In this document: positions 45,719 through 55,491 of the stretch, in pieces
How the letters are laid out: each line of letters opens with the position of its first letter
Numbering within the stretch: position 1 is the first letter of the stretch
Source of the DNA: Lepeophtheirus salmonis
Taxonomy: Eukaryota > Arthropoda > Copepoda > Siphonostomatoida > Caligidae
NCBI RefSeq assembly: GCF_016086655.4
Contig: NC_052141.2
Span: forward strand, 1,178,001-1,242,000
Direction: 5' to 3'
DNA length: 64,000 nt
Position numbers and translations under genes: made by a program
Notes under the pieces: model-generated
What the model saw: the letters and a program-made list of their open reading frames with translations, nothing else
The model's database searches: none
What the model was told of the DNA's origin: nothing

Positions 45719-46044
45719 TATTATTTTTGTCCATAAAACACCGAGTTTTACGAGGAGGTCCTTTGAAATATGAACACTTACTAATTTATTAAGGATGAGA
45801 AAATAAATTCATATTTTGCATATATTAAAACATAAACAATTAGTTACAATTCTAACCAAATCTGAGCTCTCTAGCTTACGTACAAGTCGAAAAAAATTAC
45901 ACTTGAACGTGATCAACAAATTTCCATTTTTGCACTTCAGGCAGTTGTACGACTACAAGACTACCGTCTACAGTGTCAGTAAGTCCTTAAGGTAGAAGAG
46001 AAAGAAGGGCTCTTTCAAAAAGCCCTAACAGGACCAGGAGGAAA

Positions 46045-46461
46045 AGAAAACTGCGGTGACCAATCTCCTCAAGTCCATGAGGACACATGCAAGAGATCTC
46101 AAGGTTTCACACAAGAATGTCCTTGCGTGTAAAGAGCCTTGTTAGGGTAGAGAGGTCAGTTTTGACACCAGCAATTAAAGAAAAACATTTCCTTTGTTGG
46201 AAAAGTCTTTTGTATCTATCTTTTGAACCCTTTTTGACACTTTTGGCCCCCTTCAGCTATGACGACAACACTCTCGAATACACCTACTAGGTACATGTCG
46301 AAGAGAAGGACTGTAGTATCCGTCATCTAAACTAATCTAATGTCGTCGAAGCCACTGTCAGCCAACACTGGGATGCTATGACAGAGGACTACATCTGCAG
46401 AGGGTGTCATGCCTTCCACCACTGCCTGAAAGCCATCATTGCTGCTACGGTGGTACATTAA
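46045..46461 (+). pseudogene. Second Tc1/mariner transposase relic inside the element
   Basis: EEKKTAVTNLLKSMRTHARD and LKVSHKNVLACKEPC (then TAG) match the second helix-turn-helix of a Tc1/mariner lineage that also left the scrap at 36104-36256. Further right, VHVEEKDCSIRHLN, VVEATVSQHWDAM and EDYICRGCHAFHHCLKAII match the region after the third catalytic Asp, ending at a TAA (46459-46461). The core between is mostly deleted. This protein is of a different lineage from the VTVDETW fragment to the left. The plus-strand frame 46087-46290 is in a wrong frame. Confidence 0.75.
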
Positions 46462-46744
46462 TATTACAGGAAAGCTCAGACATACATCATCTATCTATGG
46501 CATTAATTTTGTTGAAATTCTATTATTTATCTATAAATTAAATCTTGTAGGGGTTTAAAATTCAAAGTGTTCAGATTTGAATGTACCAATTGGTATTTGG
46601 ACTTGTTACAGAGATGGGACCATCGCTGGGAGAAGTGTGTAGAGATACAGAGATACAATGTTGAAAAATAAAAATAAAAAATTAGAGAAAATGTATTGTA
46701 TTTCTCTTTGGTTGGAAACTTTTCAGACTACTCTCGTATAGTGA

Positions 46745-47228
46745 CGTCATTTGTGGGGTTATTGTTTAAAGCTTTAGTTTTCCCCATTTACTAACTCCTA
46801 TCATCTCAGGAAACAAAAGAGTTGCCTATTTGTAAAAAATGATGTTCCTTCCAGCTGTATCCTCTTCATAATTTATTCATGTTTACTCTTATGTTAGTGT
46901 ATACAAAGTTGTGTAACTTGATAATCACATTATTAATTAACCGGCCACAAGGGTTTGTAGAATCTATATGATTGTATTTGTTTTATTTCCGTGAAGAAGC
47001 CTAAAGCTATTATAACAATTTTTAATTTGTAGGGAGAAGGAACAAGGAAGAGAAAAAAATAAATAGTATTTGTAAGGAGAAGATGTTCGTGTACACAATG
47101 TTAATAAATATCTAGTAACAACAACAACAAAAAAAAAAAAAAAATGTTTAACAACAAATGTATCTGATTTCAATTAGAATACTGTACATATATTAATGAC
47201 TTTTCTAGTAGTTAACAGGCAAAGGGCT
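46745..47228. other. Spacer, nothing recognised
   Basis: AT-rich DNA with an A-run at 47129-47144 after a CAA microsatellite. No supported feature. Confidence 0.5.
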
Positions 47229-47232
47229 TATA

Positions 47233-48301
47233 CTGGGTGCACAAGCTTTATGTGCCGCAAAAATGATTTTTTTAAACAGAATTTTCTCTCCAAATTTGAT
47301 GGATTCAAGTTTTATAAATCACCCCCAGCCTCAATAACAGTCTCTATTCGAGGCCAAAATCGTGAGCAGGTCTTCTCTACTTGGTTCCTTGGCAAATTCT
47401 GGAATTCATTCTTGATCTGACTGATAAGTTCGTCTTTGGTGTTGGAGGTGTTCGGTAGGCTTGTCATTCGACCTCAACCCACACCAAAAATCCACCGGAT
47501 TCAGATTTGGCGAGTTTGGATGCTAACAGTCCGGCAAGATGAAGTCGTCAAAGTAATCTTGGGACCATTTGAGACTTTTATTTGAGGTGTGACAGGAAGC
47601 GGAGTCCTTCTGCCATATATAAAGACACTCATTGTCACTTATGTGAATCCAGGACTTCCCTTGTTCCTCATTCACAATTTGCTGGAATCTGGCCAAAAAT
47701 TCTGGTATCCAGATACATACACTTCGACCTTCCGATGTATTATTAATATTTATTCAATAGAGTCACCTCCAGCCTTAAATACAGTCTCTGTACGAGGCTG
47801 AAAACACGAGGAGGTCTTCACCACTTGGCCCCTCGGCAAATTCTGGAATTACCTCATGATCCGTAATAAGGTTGTCCGGGGTGTTTCAAGGGATTCCGTT
47901 GGTTTATTGTTCGATTGCTTTCAACACAAAAAGTTTGGAGGCTGAAAGTCCTACCAAAATTGTCAAAATTATCTTGGAGCCATTTGATACTTTTTTTGAG
48001 GTTTCTGTTCCCTCAGAGTCACCTTAAAAGGGCTCCAACAATCTCTTAACCATATGTGCGAATGTTTCTCTGAGGCCCAGAGTTTGAGCAATTTTTATGT
48101 TTATAGCTCACAGTCCAGATTTCAAGGAGAGCTCCGTGCCTTCTCCAAATATTCTGGAAAACAAATTCGTCAATTGATCCAATATTTTTACACTGGTAAA
48201 GGTTGGGAAAAACTATTTAACGAAAAATATAAGCTACCCAAAGACCTGTTTTACTCAAGAGTGTGTGCCAATGTGGGAGCATAGATATCTTGTACACCCA
48301 G
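47233..48301 (-). mobile_element. Tc1-like element with CTGGGTG ends, 1069 bp
   Basis: The left end CTGGGTGCACAAGCT and reversed right end CTGGGTGTACAAGAT match at 13 of 15 positions; TA lies outside both (47231-47232 and 48302-48303). The interior carries a decayed transposase on the minus strand, with its C-terminal half present twice (47318-47740 and 47754-48030). Confidence 0.85.
47318..48275 (-). pseudogene. Tc1-like transposase relic with doubled C-terminal half
   Basis: From the right, TELSLKSGL and IAQTLGLRETFAHMV (about 48060-48145) look like the first helix-turn-helix. Then two versions of the C-terminal half follow. In the left version, reading the minus strand, LPDC-HPNSPNLNPVDFWCG is the third catalytic Asp block and EFAKEPSREDLLT then RDCYWG mark the end. 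The anchor ACAGTCTCTRTNCGAGGC (R and N variable) occurs at about 47337 and 47781, and TGGCAAATTCTGGAATT-like text at 47390 and 47835, giving an offset of about 445 bp. Many stops and shifts; inactive. Confidence 0.75.
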
Positions 48302-48304
48302 TAC

Positions 48305-48990
48305 ATAACACTATTTACATATATTTGTCAAAGCTTGCTTGTTATGTGATATTCTTTCGATACAAATCTCTGGTTGGACAAATTTATTTTGTAAATATCT
48401 AATTAAATTCAATTAAAAAAACGTCAATATTTTGTTGATTAAATAAATGGAGAGTTAAATGACTGTTTTGAAAGAAAATTATTTAATTAAATATATATCC
48501 GTAAATGATATACATAAGAGAAATAAAGTAAAACTACCTTGAATGATTGACTACTCTATGCTCTTTTAAATATGTTAATACTCACAATTACGAAAATAAT
48601 CCTTGTGTAATAAGTGCTCGTATTCCAAAACTGATTGCTAACTTGCTCCATAGGCGCCCTTTATCATACTATATATGTGCCCCATCAACACAAAAGTAAA
48701 TTAAAATGATTTTGCTCGAAATTGAGAGTGGATTACATTTGTATTCTTTGGCTAATATTCGTCGATTTCTATGAACAAATCATTATTAACAGTCTTGGTC
48801 TACTACAAATTGCACTTAAAGTTGCTAAAACTAACTGCAATATTGTAATACGAGAGGATAAATTGATAAACGTATCTGAAAATGTACTTGGATACAAGGA
48901 GCTGAATGATTTCAGCATCAATTACACATTCAGTATTGTTTAGCAATCCAAGATATATTCTCCTATTTCATCAAATCATCAACATTGATA
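48305..48990. other. Spacer with a solo ATGTGG-family end
   Basis: ATGTGCCCCATCAACACAAAAG at 48675 matches the left ends at 31798 and 55492, and similarity to the 55492 copy continues to about 48730 (AAATGATTTTGCTCGAAATTGA). No right end was found. The open frame at 48722-48943 has no recognised motif. Confidence 0.5.
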
Positions 48991-48994
48991 TCAT

Positions 48995-49290
48995 TGATAT
49001 ATACAAAAACTGATTGAAGTGTGGCCATAAAAGACAAAGAGTAATCTTGTCGATTGTAACTCCTTGTTGGACTCAGACTAGAAATCAAGATCAACACGGG
49101 AATAATTCTTGCAATTGTCCTAGTTTATTTCCATATCCTCGTTTGTCATAGCTCCTTGGAGTTAATTTATTAAAGTGTCAAGTGTCATGATAGCTAAGTT
49201 GCTCTACATGAAAACATTCTACAAATTACCAGGGTTACCATGTTAAATTTCGGTTTCTTTATTTTTTATATGCCCAAAGTTATCCATGAT
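48995..49290 (+). repeat. Dispersed repeat F copy (F5)
   Basis: CATAAAAGACAAAGAGTAAT, ACTCCTTGTTGGACTCAGAC, ATAATTCTTGCAATTGTCC, GTCATGATAGCTAAGTTGC and GGGTTACCATGTTAAATTT match the family in order. Confidence 0.8.
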
Positions 49291-49324
49291 TTCTTTTGAT
49301 TCAAAGCTCATTTCCGGTTCCTAT

Positions 49325-49584
49325 CGTTTATCATAATAATTTAATTCCTGAGGAGATAACTTCCTTTTTTTAACACATACCAACTAAAATTAATATTGTT
49401 TATGACACGGAATTGAACATTTGCCTATGATCATAAAATACCAAGAGTAATATTGATTAGTTATAACTGCATGTCATTTTTGGAGACTGAGTAGAATGTA
49501 GGATAGAAATTTGAATAATTCTTGCAATGGTTCTTGTTTATTCCCATCTCTCCCTATTCACAGCTGTTTACAGATGATTTAATA
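49325..49584 (+). repeat. Dispersed repeat F copy (F6), left part
   Basis: AATTCCTGAGGAGATAACTT, CATAAAATACCAAGAGTAAT, ATTCTTGCAATGGTTCTTG and CACAGCTGTTTACAGATGAT follow the F order up to ATTTAATA, where the hAT element begins. The copy continues at 52607. Confidence 0.8.
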
Positions 49585-50059
49585 CAATGTTTTCTAAATT
49601 TCCCTGTGGGGTGGTGCTGTGATCTTGGGGGCGGTTATGAGAACGGGGCAATTCGGGGACAATTGAGAAAAAAGCGGTGATTACATATTAGTACATTAAA
49701 AAAAAAACACAAATTGATATACAGAATTTTAAAAAATGTGAATACAAGGTAGCAGCAATGAATATGCTTAATATTATCCGGCGGATAGAATAGATGTACA
49801 ATATATCAAGATTGTATGAATGTACTTTATTATTAGTGCCTTTATATTTAATCCTACACTCAGTATGATATTACTCTCAGACAAACATACTACTCAAACT
49901 AAATAATTATACTTAAATTAAAAAAACAACAACTAAGACCCAAATTATCTAACCTAAAACTTCAAGCAAGTACATAAAGGGCGTCCAGTTATTATAAAAC
50001 TGTATAAATATATTTTTTGCAAAAATAACCTTTTATTTCTTTAACGATTAAAACCAAAA

Positions 50060-51350
50060 GTCCTTGAGAGTCATGAAACCCATTTGTCAGCAGTTTTTAG
50101 AAAAGTTAACGGAACGGACAACTATTGAAAATATGGTTATGATCACTTCACAACAATTTAATAACAGTTTACGTGCCTCCTGCAACATATCTTTACTAAT
50201 TACTAGATCTGGTAAGGCTTACACGATTGTGTAGTAAGAAAGACTCTTTACACAGTTGTACATAAGCAGTGATGAAAATACGGTGAATTTAATAGCTGGA
50301 CTGTTTTTTTTTGGAATTGGTAGTCTGAAGAAATAATTTTCTTTTCACTAGCAGTTGTCATTATCATTTAATTCCTGAGTAGTTAACATCCTTTACTAAA
50401 TAGATTCAATTATATTCAAAGCCTAATTTAACATCCGTTTTTGCTCATAAAAGATGTAGCATAACAGTGAGGGGTTGTTGCGGAATTATAAATGTAAGTT
50501 CTTGTTGGAGTATTAGAGGGAATCGACATAAGGGTAATTTTTAGAAAATGTCCTTGTTTATATCCTTTTCTCTTTTCTCTCTTGTCACGGCTGATTGTAG
50601 CTGATCTAATTAAACGTCAAGAGAAGTATTCTTTAACTCCTCCAAAACATTCTTCCACTTGTCAGGATTCCCATTTTGAATTTTGTTTACTTTTTTTAAC
50701 ATACCTATTGCACACAGGATTTTCATCATTTTAAATATGTCACCAGACCAAATTATGAAGTCTAAGCCCCTCAGTAATAACTCATGCAAGGAAGAATGAA
50801 TGAAATGCCAGAAAACATTGAAAATTCTTGCTACAACATAACTGAGCATGCAATTAGATGAGTACATTTTACTGGGAAATGAATATGCACTTCTCGTTTA
50901 GGTTTCTATTTGTGAAAGATGAAAAGTTAGTTCAAGAAATGATATTTGAAAAAAATTCATACTAAATACTAAAGGAGTATTTGATACTATTGATAATTTG
51001 TTTCCAAGAGAAAAACATCCACTTGCTAACATTCGTGCAGTACAATAGATGGGGCATCCTCCATAATAGCTCGTCATTGCTGCTTCATCAGTTACTTCTA
51101 AAGCCGTACTTAGTGAAATTGCAGTTCTTTGTGTAATCTACAGGCAGTGTCTGGTAGCATAAGAATCTTTGTGGTCTACTTAAAAAATCAATTAATAATG
51201 TTGTCACAGTAGATAATAAGATCCAGGCACATTCTCGCAATTCCAGACTATTTAGAGATAGAGATGAAGAGTTTTAAACGTTTATGGATTGGTTATATGG
51301 GTATCTAGGGAAACTTCATGCATTTTTTAATCTTTGTTCAACTTTAAACC
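50060..51350 (+). pseudogene. hAT (ZBED5/FAM200-like) transposase relic
   Basis: Blocks in order: LRASCNISLLITRSGKAYTI at about 50170-50230; after the inserted F copy, NEMPENIENSCYNIT (50800-50840); QLDEYILLGNEYALL (50850-50900), where hAT proteins of this type read QLDEST, the first catalytic Asp region; VKDEKLVQEMIFEK (50910-50955); a decayed equivalent of the CTDGAPSM block near 51045; VIYRQCLVA near 51135; and LKKSINNVVTVDNKIQAHSR then NSRLFRDRDEEF (51180-51275). The usual LLLHTEVRWLSKG block is eroded after that. Frameshifts and stops are numerous, and the C-terminal dimerisation domain was not found. The family call rests on several colinear blocks. Confidence 0.88.
50335..50775 (+). 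repeat. Dispersed repeat F copy (F7), inserted in the hAT
   Basis: CAGTTGTCATTATCATTTAA, TTCCTGAGTAGTTAACAT, TCAATTATATTCAAAGCCTA, TTTTGCTCATAAAAGATG, AAGTTCTTGTTGGAGTATT, TCCAAAACATTCTTCCACTT and GTCAGGATTCCCATTTTGAA make this the most complete F copy. It splits the hAT transposase relic, so it arrived after the hAT. Confidence 0.85.
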
Positions 51351-51359
51351 TGAACCCAA

Positions 51360-52560
51360 TTCAAAGTATATGCAAGAGTTATTTTAAAATAGAAGGTTGC
51401 ATCAAAATGAACAATTCATTTGAATAATATTATTTTTAAATTCCTCTTCAGATCCTATCAACACTAAAACCCATTTACAAATCTATTATATATTAGATAT
51501 ATTTATTAGTTTTAAGACTGCCACGTATATTTTGGGGTGTGAGTATTGTTAAGTTATGTATAATTAAATAGTTTTAGTTGAAACTTGTGATCTTCCTTTC
51601 TTATTAGATTGAAGCTCAAATATAAAAGAAAAGATAAGAATTAAGGAGCAGAATCACATTTATGAGGATTGTATTTGTTGGTTGAGAACACGCAAAATAA
51701 TAGGTTTATGATTCAATGGTGGACGTATCAACCTGTGTATTTTATAACTTTGTTACAGAGTCACTATTGAAAAGGTGTCTCACTCTCCAGACACAAATAT
51801 TCGTATGGAAGGGCTAAGGAAAAAAAACTTCCGAAAATAAAACCAACCTAAAGTTTATTATAGAGCTCACTTCCATCACTCACAAAGTAGAGTAAGCGAA
51901 GGCCAGTAAAAAATAATTAGAATTGAATTGGAGTCTATTAAGAAACAGTCTTCAGTAACTCTCCCTCCACTCCAGTTGATAGAGATCCGAAGAGTTTGAT
52001 TGCCTCTTAACAACTGACGATTGAAATTAATGCACACCCTCACTTATCCAAACTCGTATAAAACCCAAGCCTGAAAGTACATCATTCTTATTCATAAAAA
52101 AATATGGTACCTAGTGAGTTGTAATCAATACGGCCACAAGCAATTTTTACTTATGAACAAACCTTACATGAATTAAGAGTCGATGAGTAAGGATATGAAA
52201 ATTGTCTAGATCCTTGTGAGTATAAATGAAATAGTAAAATTATACATCGGGAACTTTGATAAACAACATATCTGCTCAAAGAATCATTATTAAAACTTTA
52301 GTGCTCCTTGTATGCTAAAACGTTTGCATTTTTAAAATAGAGAAACAAAACTTAAAAAGCACTTATATCTTGCTGCTTACCAAATTAATACTAACATGTT
52401 CAACAATTTTACACCCCTATCAATGACCCTCTCCCCCCCATCCTTTTCAACTCTGCTAACATAATTAATTAAAACATGCAATAATAATAATCTCCATGTA
52501 TATAATTATTAACCCTGTAAAGGTGATAATTTTTATTGGGGGGAGGCAGTAGAAGTTTAT
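51360..52560. other. Right part of the hAT, non-coding
   Basis: About 1.2 kb with no hAT motif and no other recognised feature. It may include unrelated insertions. Confidence 0.45.
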
Positions 52561-52606
52561 ATTAATACCGAGGGGGCACCAGCCCCCTTGGATTTGGGAA
52601 GCCCTG

Positions 52607-52695
52607 ATCTAATATAAAATCAGCTCTCCTCTATAACATTCTTCAAGTTACCAGGGCTGCTATATTCAAAAAAGAATTAAACATGCCAAAAAGGC
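52607..52695 (+). repeat. Dispersed repeat F copy (F6), right part
   Basis: After the target duplication, TAAAATCAGCTCTCC, TATAACATTCTTCAAGTT and ACCAGGGCTGCTATATTCAA complete the F copy that begins at 49325. Confidence 0.8.
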
Positions 52696-52869
52696 TAACA
52701 ATTATCATCACTACATATTACTACTCTGTTACAGAATTCCAGTAAGATTAAAATTTCAAGCAAAGTAACAACATTTCCTCATTTTTTGGGTCAATTTAAG
52801 CCTATACTAAAAATGCTACTGTTGTTTTTGGACAGAAAATTCTATATCGCTCTGGGACCCTTATTTTTT

Positions 52870-53345
52870 TAGTGAGCAAAAATTATTCGGTTCTTTAATA
52901 AAGTTCAGCCTGAACCTGTCTCAAAGAAAAAAATCGGTCTAAATCAGTTCTGGATCATTCTTAATATAAAATCGTTCTATACTGATTCTATTAATGAATT
53001 TTTAATGACCTCCTGCGTTTCTAAAATTTTAAACATCCATACAATATGTCAACCTACTATATCAAATGTGTATGAAAAATAAAATATGTGTCCAACTCAT
53101 AAATCAATAATCGGGAGAAAATCGGCCTATAGATTGGACAGTAAAAAATTGGGCCTCGAATTTGAAAACAATTTTAATTTATAGAGAGAGTTCGCAGTAT
53201 GGGCCGAAATATTAGCTCAAATTGGTCAAGAGATAATAATTTTATATGGAACCGAAAAAAATATTCGATCTTGGACCGAATCTCGAAACCAGTATTTATG
53301 TATTTTATAATTTATCGATCAAGATGGGGGAGAATATTGTGCCAA
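52870..53345 (+). repeat. Family H repeat, one to two units
   Basis: CGGTTCTTTAATAAAGTTCAG, CTGTCTCAAAGAAAAAAATC, TAAAATCGTTCTATACTGAT and ATGAATTTTTAATGACC correspond to the units at 57040-58540. Confidence 0.65.
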
Positions 53346-53349
53346 ATGG

Positions 53350-54230
53350 GTCAACAAAATATAGCTTAGGACCTTAGATGGTAAAAAAAGTATTTAATGG
53401 ATTAAACAACTTAAGAAATGACCAATATATATAATACTGGCAAAGATTTACACGGCATTGTTGGGGACATGGAGGGAACAGGAAGTTAGATAGAAATAAA
53501 GAATTATTTTGTTTTCTAAAAAGAAAAAACAAGTTGAAATAATTTTTGGTGCATATTGGTTTTGGGATGGATATTTGCACCCATTTTGTATTAAGAGATG
53601 GTGTAGGTTTGTTCTGCGTTGCCCGGGACATTAAGAATTTAAAATGTATCCTGAACTTTTTTGAAAGGAGATTATAAGATTTAAAGAAAATGAAAATTCA
53701 AGTTGAACTATCGTTCACTCATCTTTTATGTTAATGTCATAAATCCTTTGTCTTATTCGTTCTTCTTTTCTTTCTTCTCTAAATCTTATAATCTCCTCTA
53801 AGAAAAAGCGTGCAAAGATACACATCAACATCTAGCAAAAATTATTCTAAGAATTTTACAATCTTTTATTTTTTTGTTGCATATGAAATAGTCGTTTGTT
53901 GGTCAAAAAAATAGTTTTGGAGAAAAATGATGTGTTGTGGGCATCGCAGCCTTTCTAGGGGAAAAAACATAAACAGAACCATTTTATGACTCTTAAGAAC
54001 CTATAAGAAAAATATCTGCAAAATCCATTAATTGGTAAAACTCTGATTCCTGGACACACACACTCACAGACATTGTCATTTAATTTATAGACTAGAGTAG
54101 ATTTTCCTGGCATTACCCAGGACATTAAGTAATTACATTTAATAAGAACGGTTTTGATGTTGGTTTTATGAGTTTGGGTATGCTAATATATAGCACATTC
54201 GCGCAATGAGGAGCAATTGTTTTATTTTGG
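53350..54230. other. Spacer with an 18-bp inverted repeat
   Basis: AGGAGATTATAAGATTTA at 53666-53683 has its exact reverse complement at 53781-53798, with about 97 bp between. Two similar strings, GCGTTGCCCGGGACATTAAG (53616) and CATTACCCAGGACATTAAG (54112), suggest another repeat family. No coding is supported. Confidence 0.55.
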
Positions 54231-54234
54231 GACA

Positions 54235-54690
54235 GACACCGAACCCCTACTCTCTCAGCCGCTTCCCTGAGTATTAAGGAAACCTCCTAATATCCCAAAA
54301 TACACACCGGCTCTCAGGTTGTACAGGTGAAGAACTGGGCCTAAATACAGTTTAAACTCTATCACCACACTGTTTTTAGGAAAGAAGGAACCTTTTTAAT
54401 ATGCTCACACCTCAGCCCACAGGTTATGCAGGCGAACTGCTGGGCCCGAAAGAAGTTCAATTTATCCGCTGCACTTTCTCTGAAAATCAAGGAACCCTCC
54501 AAATATCCCAAAATACTCTCAGGTTGTAGAGGTGAAATATTGGCTCTCGTCTCAAGGGAGTTTAAACTAAACTGCCACCACATTTTTTAAGAACCAAGAT
54601 CCCCTTCTAATATTCTAGAATACACTTCTGTCCATAAGTTGTGGGCTGTTGATCCCGAGCCAAATTAAATTCTTCCCCCGCATTTGAAGA
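54235..54690 (+). repeat. GC-richer minisatellite, four units of about 106 bp
   Basis: Each unit has an AAGGAACC-like word, then TAATATCCCAAAATAC or a variant, CTCAGGTTGTRCAGGTGAA (R variable) and GGGCC or similar. AAGGAACC-like anchors lie at about 54277, 54385, 54490 and 54590. Units are well diverged. The minus-strand frame at 54362-54583 is a chance frame through two units. Confidence 0.75.
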
Positions 54691-54699
54691 CAGTCCCAA

Positions 54700-55480
54700 C
54701 ATTGGAGGTGGATAATTAGGGGCTGTAAGGGGCTGTTAGTAGTTGCTTAGTGTGGCTGTGGGTTTCATCACATTTTGGACACAGTGGTAACTGAAAACAG
54801 CATTAACATTCGGGTTGTATAAGGAGGTTGGGAAAGGCCGTTGCTAGTAGTTTTTATAGGAGTGGTAGTGGGATGTTTCAGCTGGGAAATGCCTGAATGT
54901 GTCAAATTGCAACACCATTTGGAGGAGCCCCTTATTTTATATTCTACGATCGAGGAGTTGTCCATGCACCAGTAAATTACAGGGATGTATTGTATATCCT
55001 TCTTGCAAGCCGAGGTATTACTGTATATATGTATATTATATACTCTATCTATTTTTCCCATGTATCTATTATGATTAAAAGCTGATTTTCTTTCTTTGAC
55101 AACTTTTAAATGATTTATTGTGTAAATCTTATTTATTTCGTGAAAGACGAAGCTCTATTGCGCATATAAAATACATATTTCGCAAAATTTACAGAGAATT
55201 TTAATATTTATAACTATATAGTCTTCGTCATATTATTGAAAGAATAGCTTTTAAATCAAAGGAAGGGAAGGAAAATATGTTTATAGAAAAATATAAAAAG
55301 AATCCTTTAAGATATTTTTTTAAAGATATTTGAATGCCCTAGAGGTGGATTTTGATGTTGTGATATTGATCATAATGGTAAAAAACCATGAAGGAGATTG
55401 AGAGAGAGGGGGGCGTTTATCTGTTTTAATCACATATCTATATATTTAATATTTATAGGTAAAACCCCTTTAGGTTAATA
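54700..55480. other. Spacer, nothing recognised
   Basis: Overlapping open frames on both strands at 54768-55085 show no motif. The region is less AT-rich at its left end, next to the minisatellite. Confidence 0.45.
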
Positions 55481-55491
55481 TATATATATAT

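Larger units (their letters stand above)
45457..46736 (+). mobile_element. Mariner element, 1280 bp, with chimeric interior
   Basis: The left end CGAGGGTGGTCTGAAAAGTT and reversed right end CGAGAGTAGTCTGAAAAGTT match at all but two of the first 20 positions and continue to ACC. TA lies outside the right end (46737-46738); the left flank is AA, probably a mutated TA. The length is typical of mariner, yet the interior holds remnants of two unlike transposases (next two entries), so the element seems to have lost sequence and received an insertion that together restore the length by chance. Confidence 0.85.
49585..52606 (+). mobile_element. ZBED-type hAT transposon, 3022 bp, in repeat F6
   Basis: The left end is CAATGTTTTCTAAATTTCCC and the reversed right end CAGGGCTTCCCAAATCCAAG, both of hAT form. 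The flanks are ATTTAATA (49577-49584) and ATCTAATA (52607-52614), an 8-bp target duplication with one mismatch. Removing the element rejoins family F: GATTTAATA on the left and a CAGCT-CTC...ATTCTTCAAGTTACCAGG segment on the right, which is the normal F order. The interior carries a decayed hAT transposase in plus orientation, interrupted by another F copy at about 50290-50790. Confidence 0.93.
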
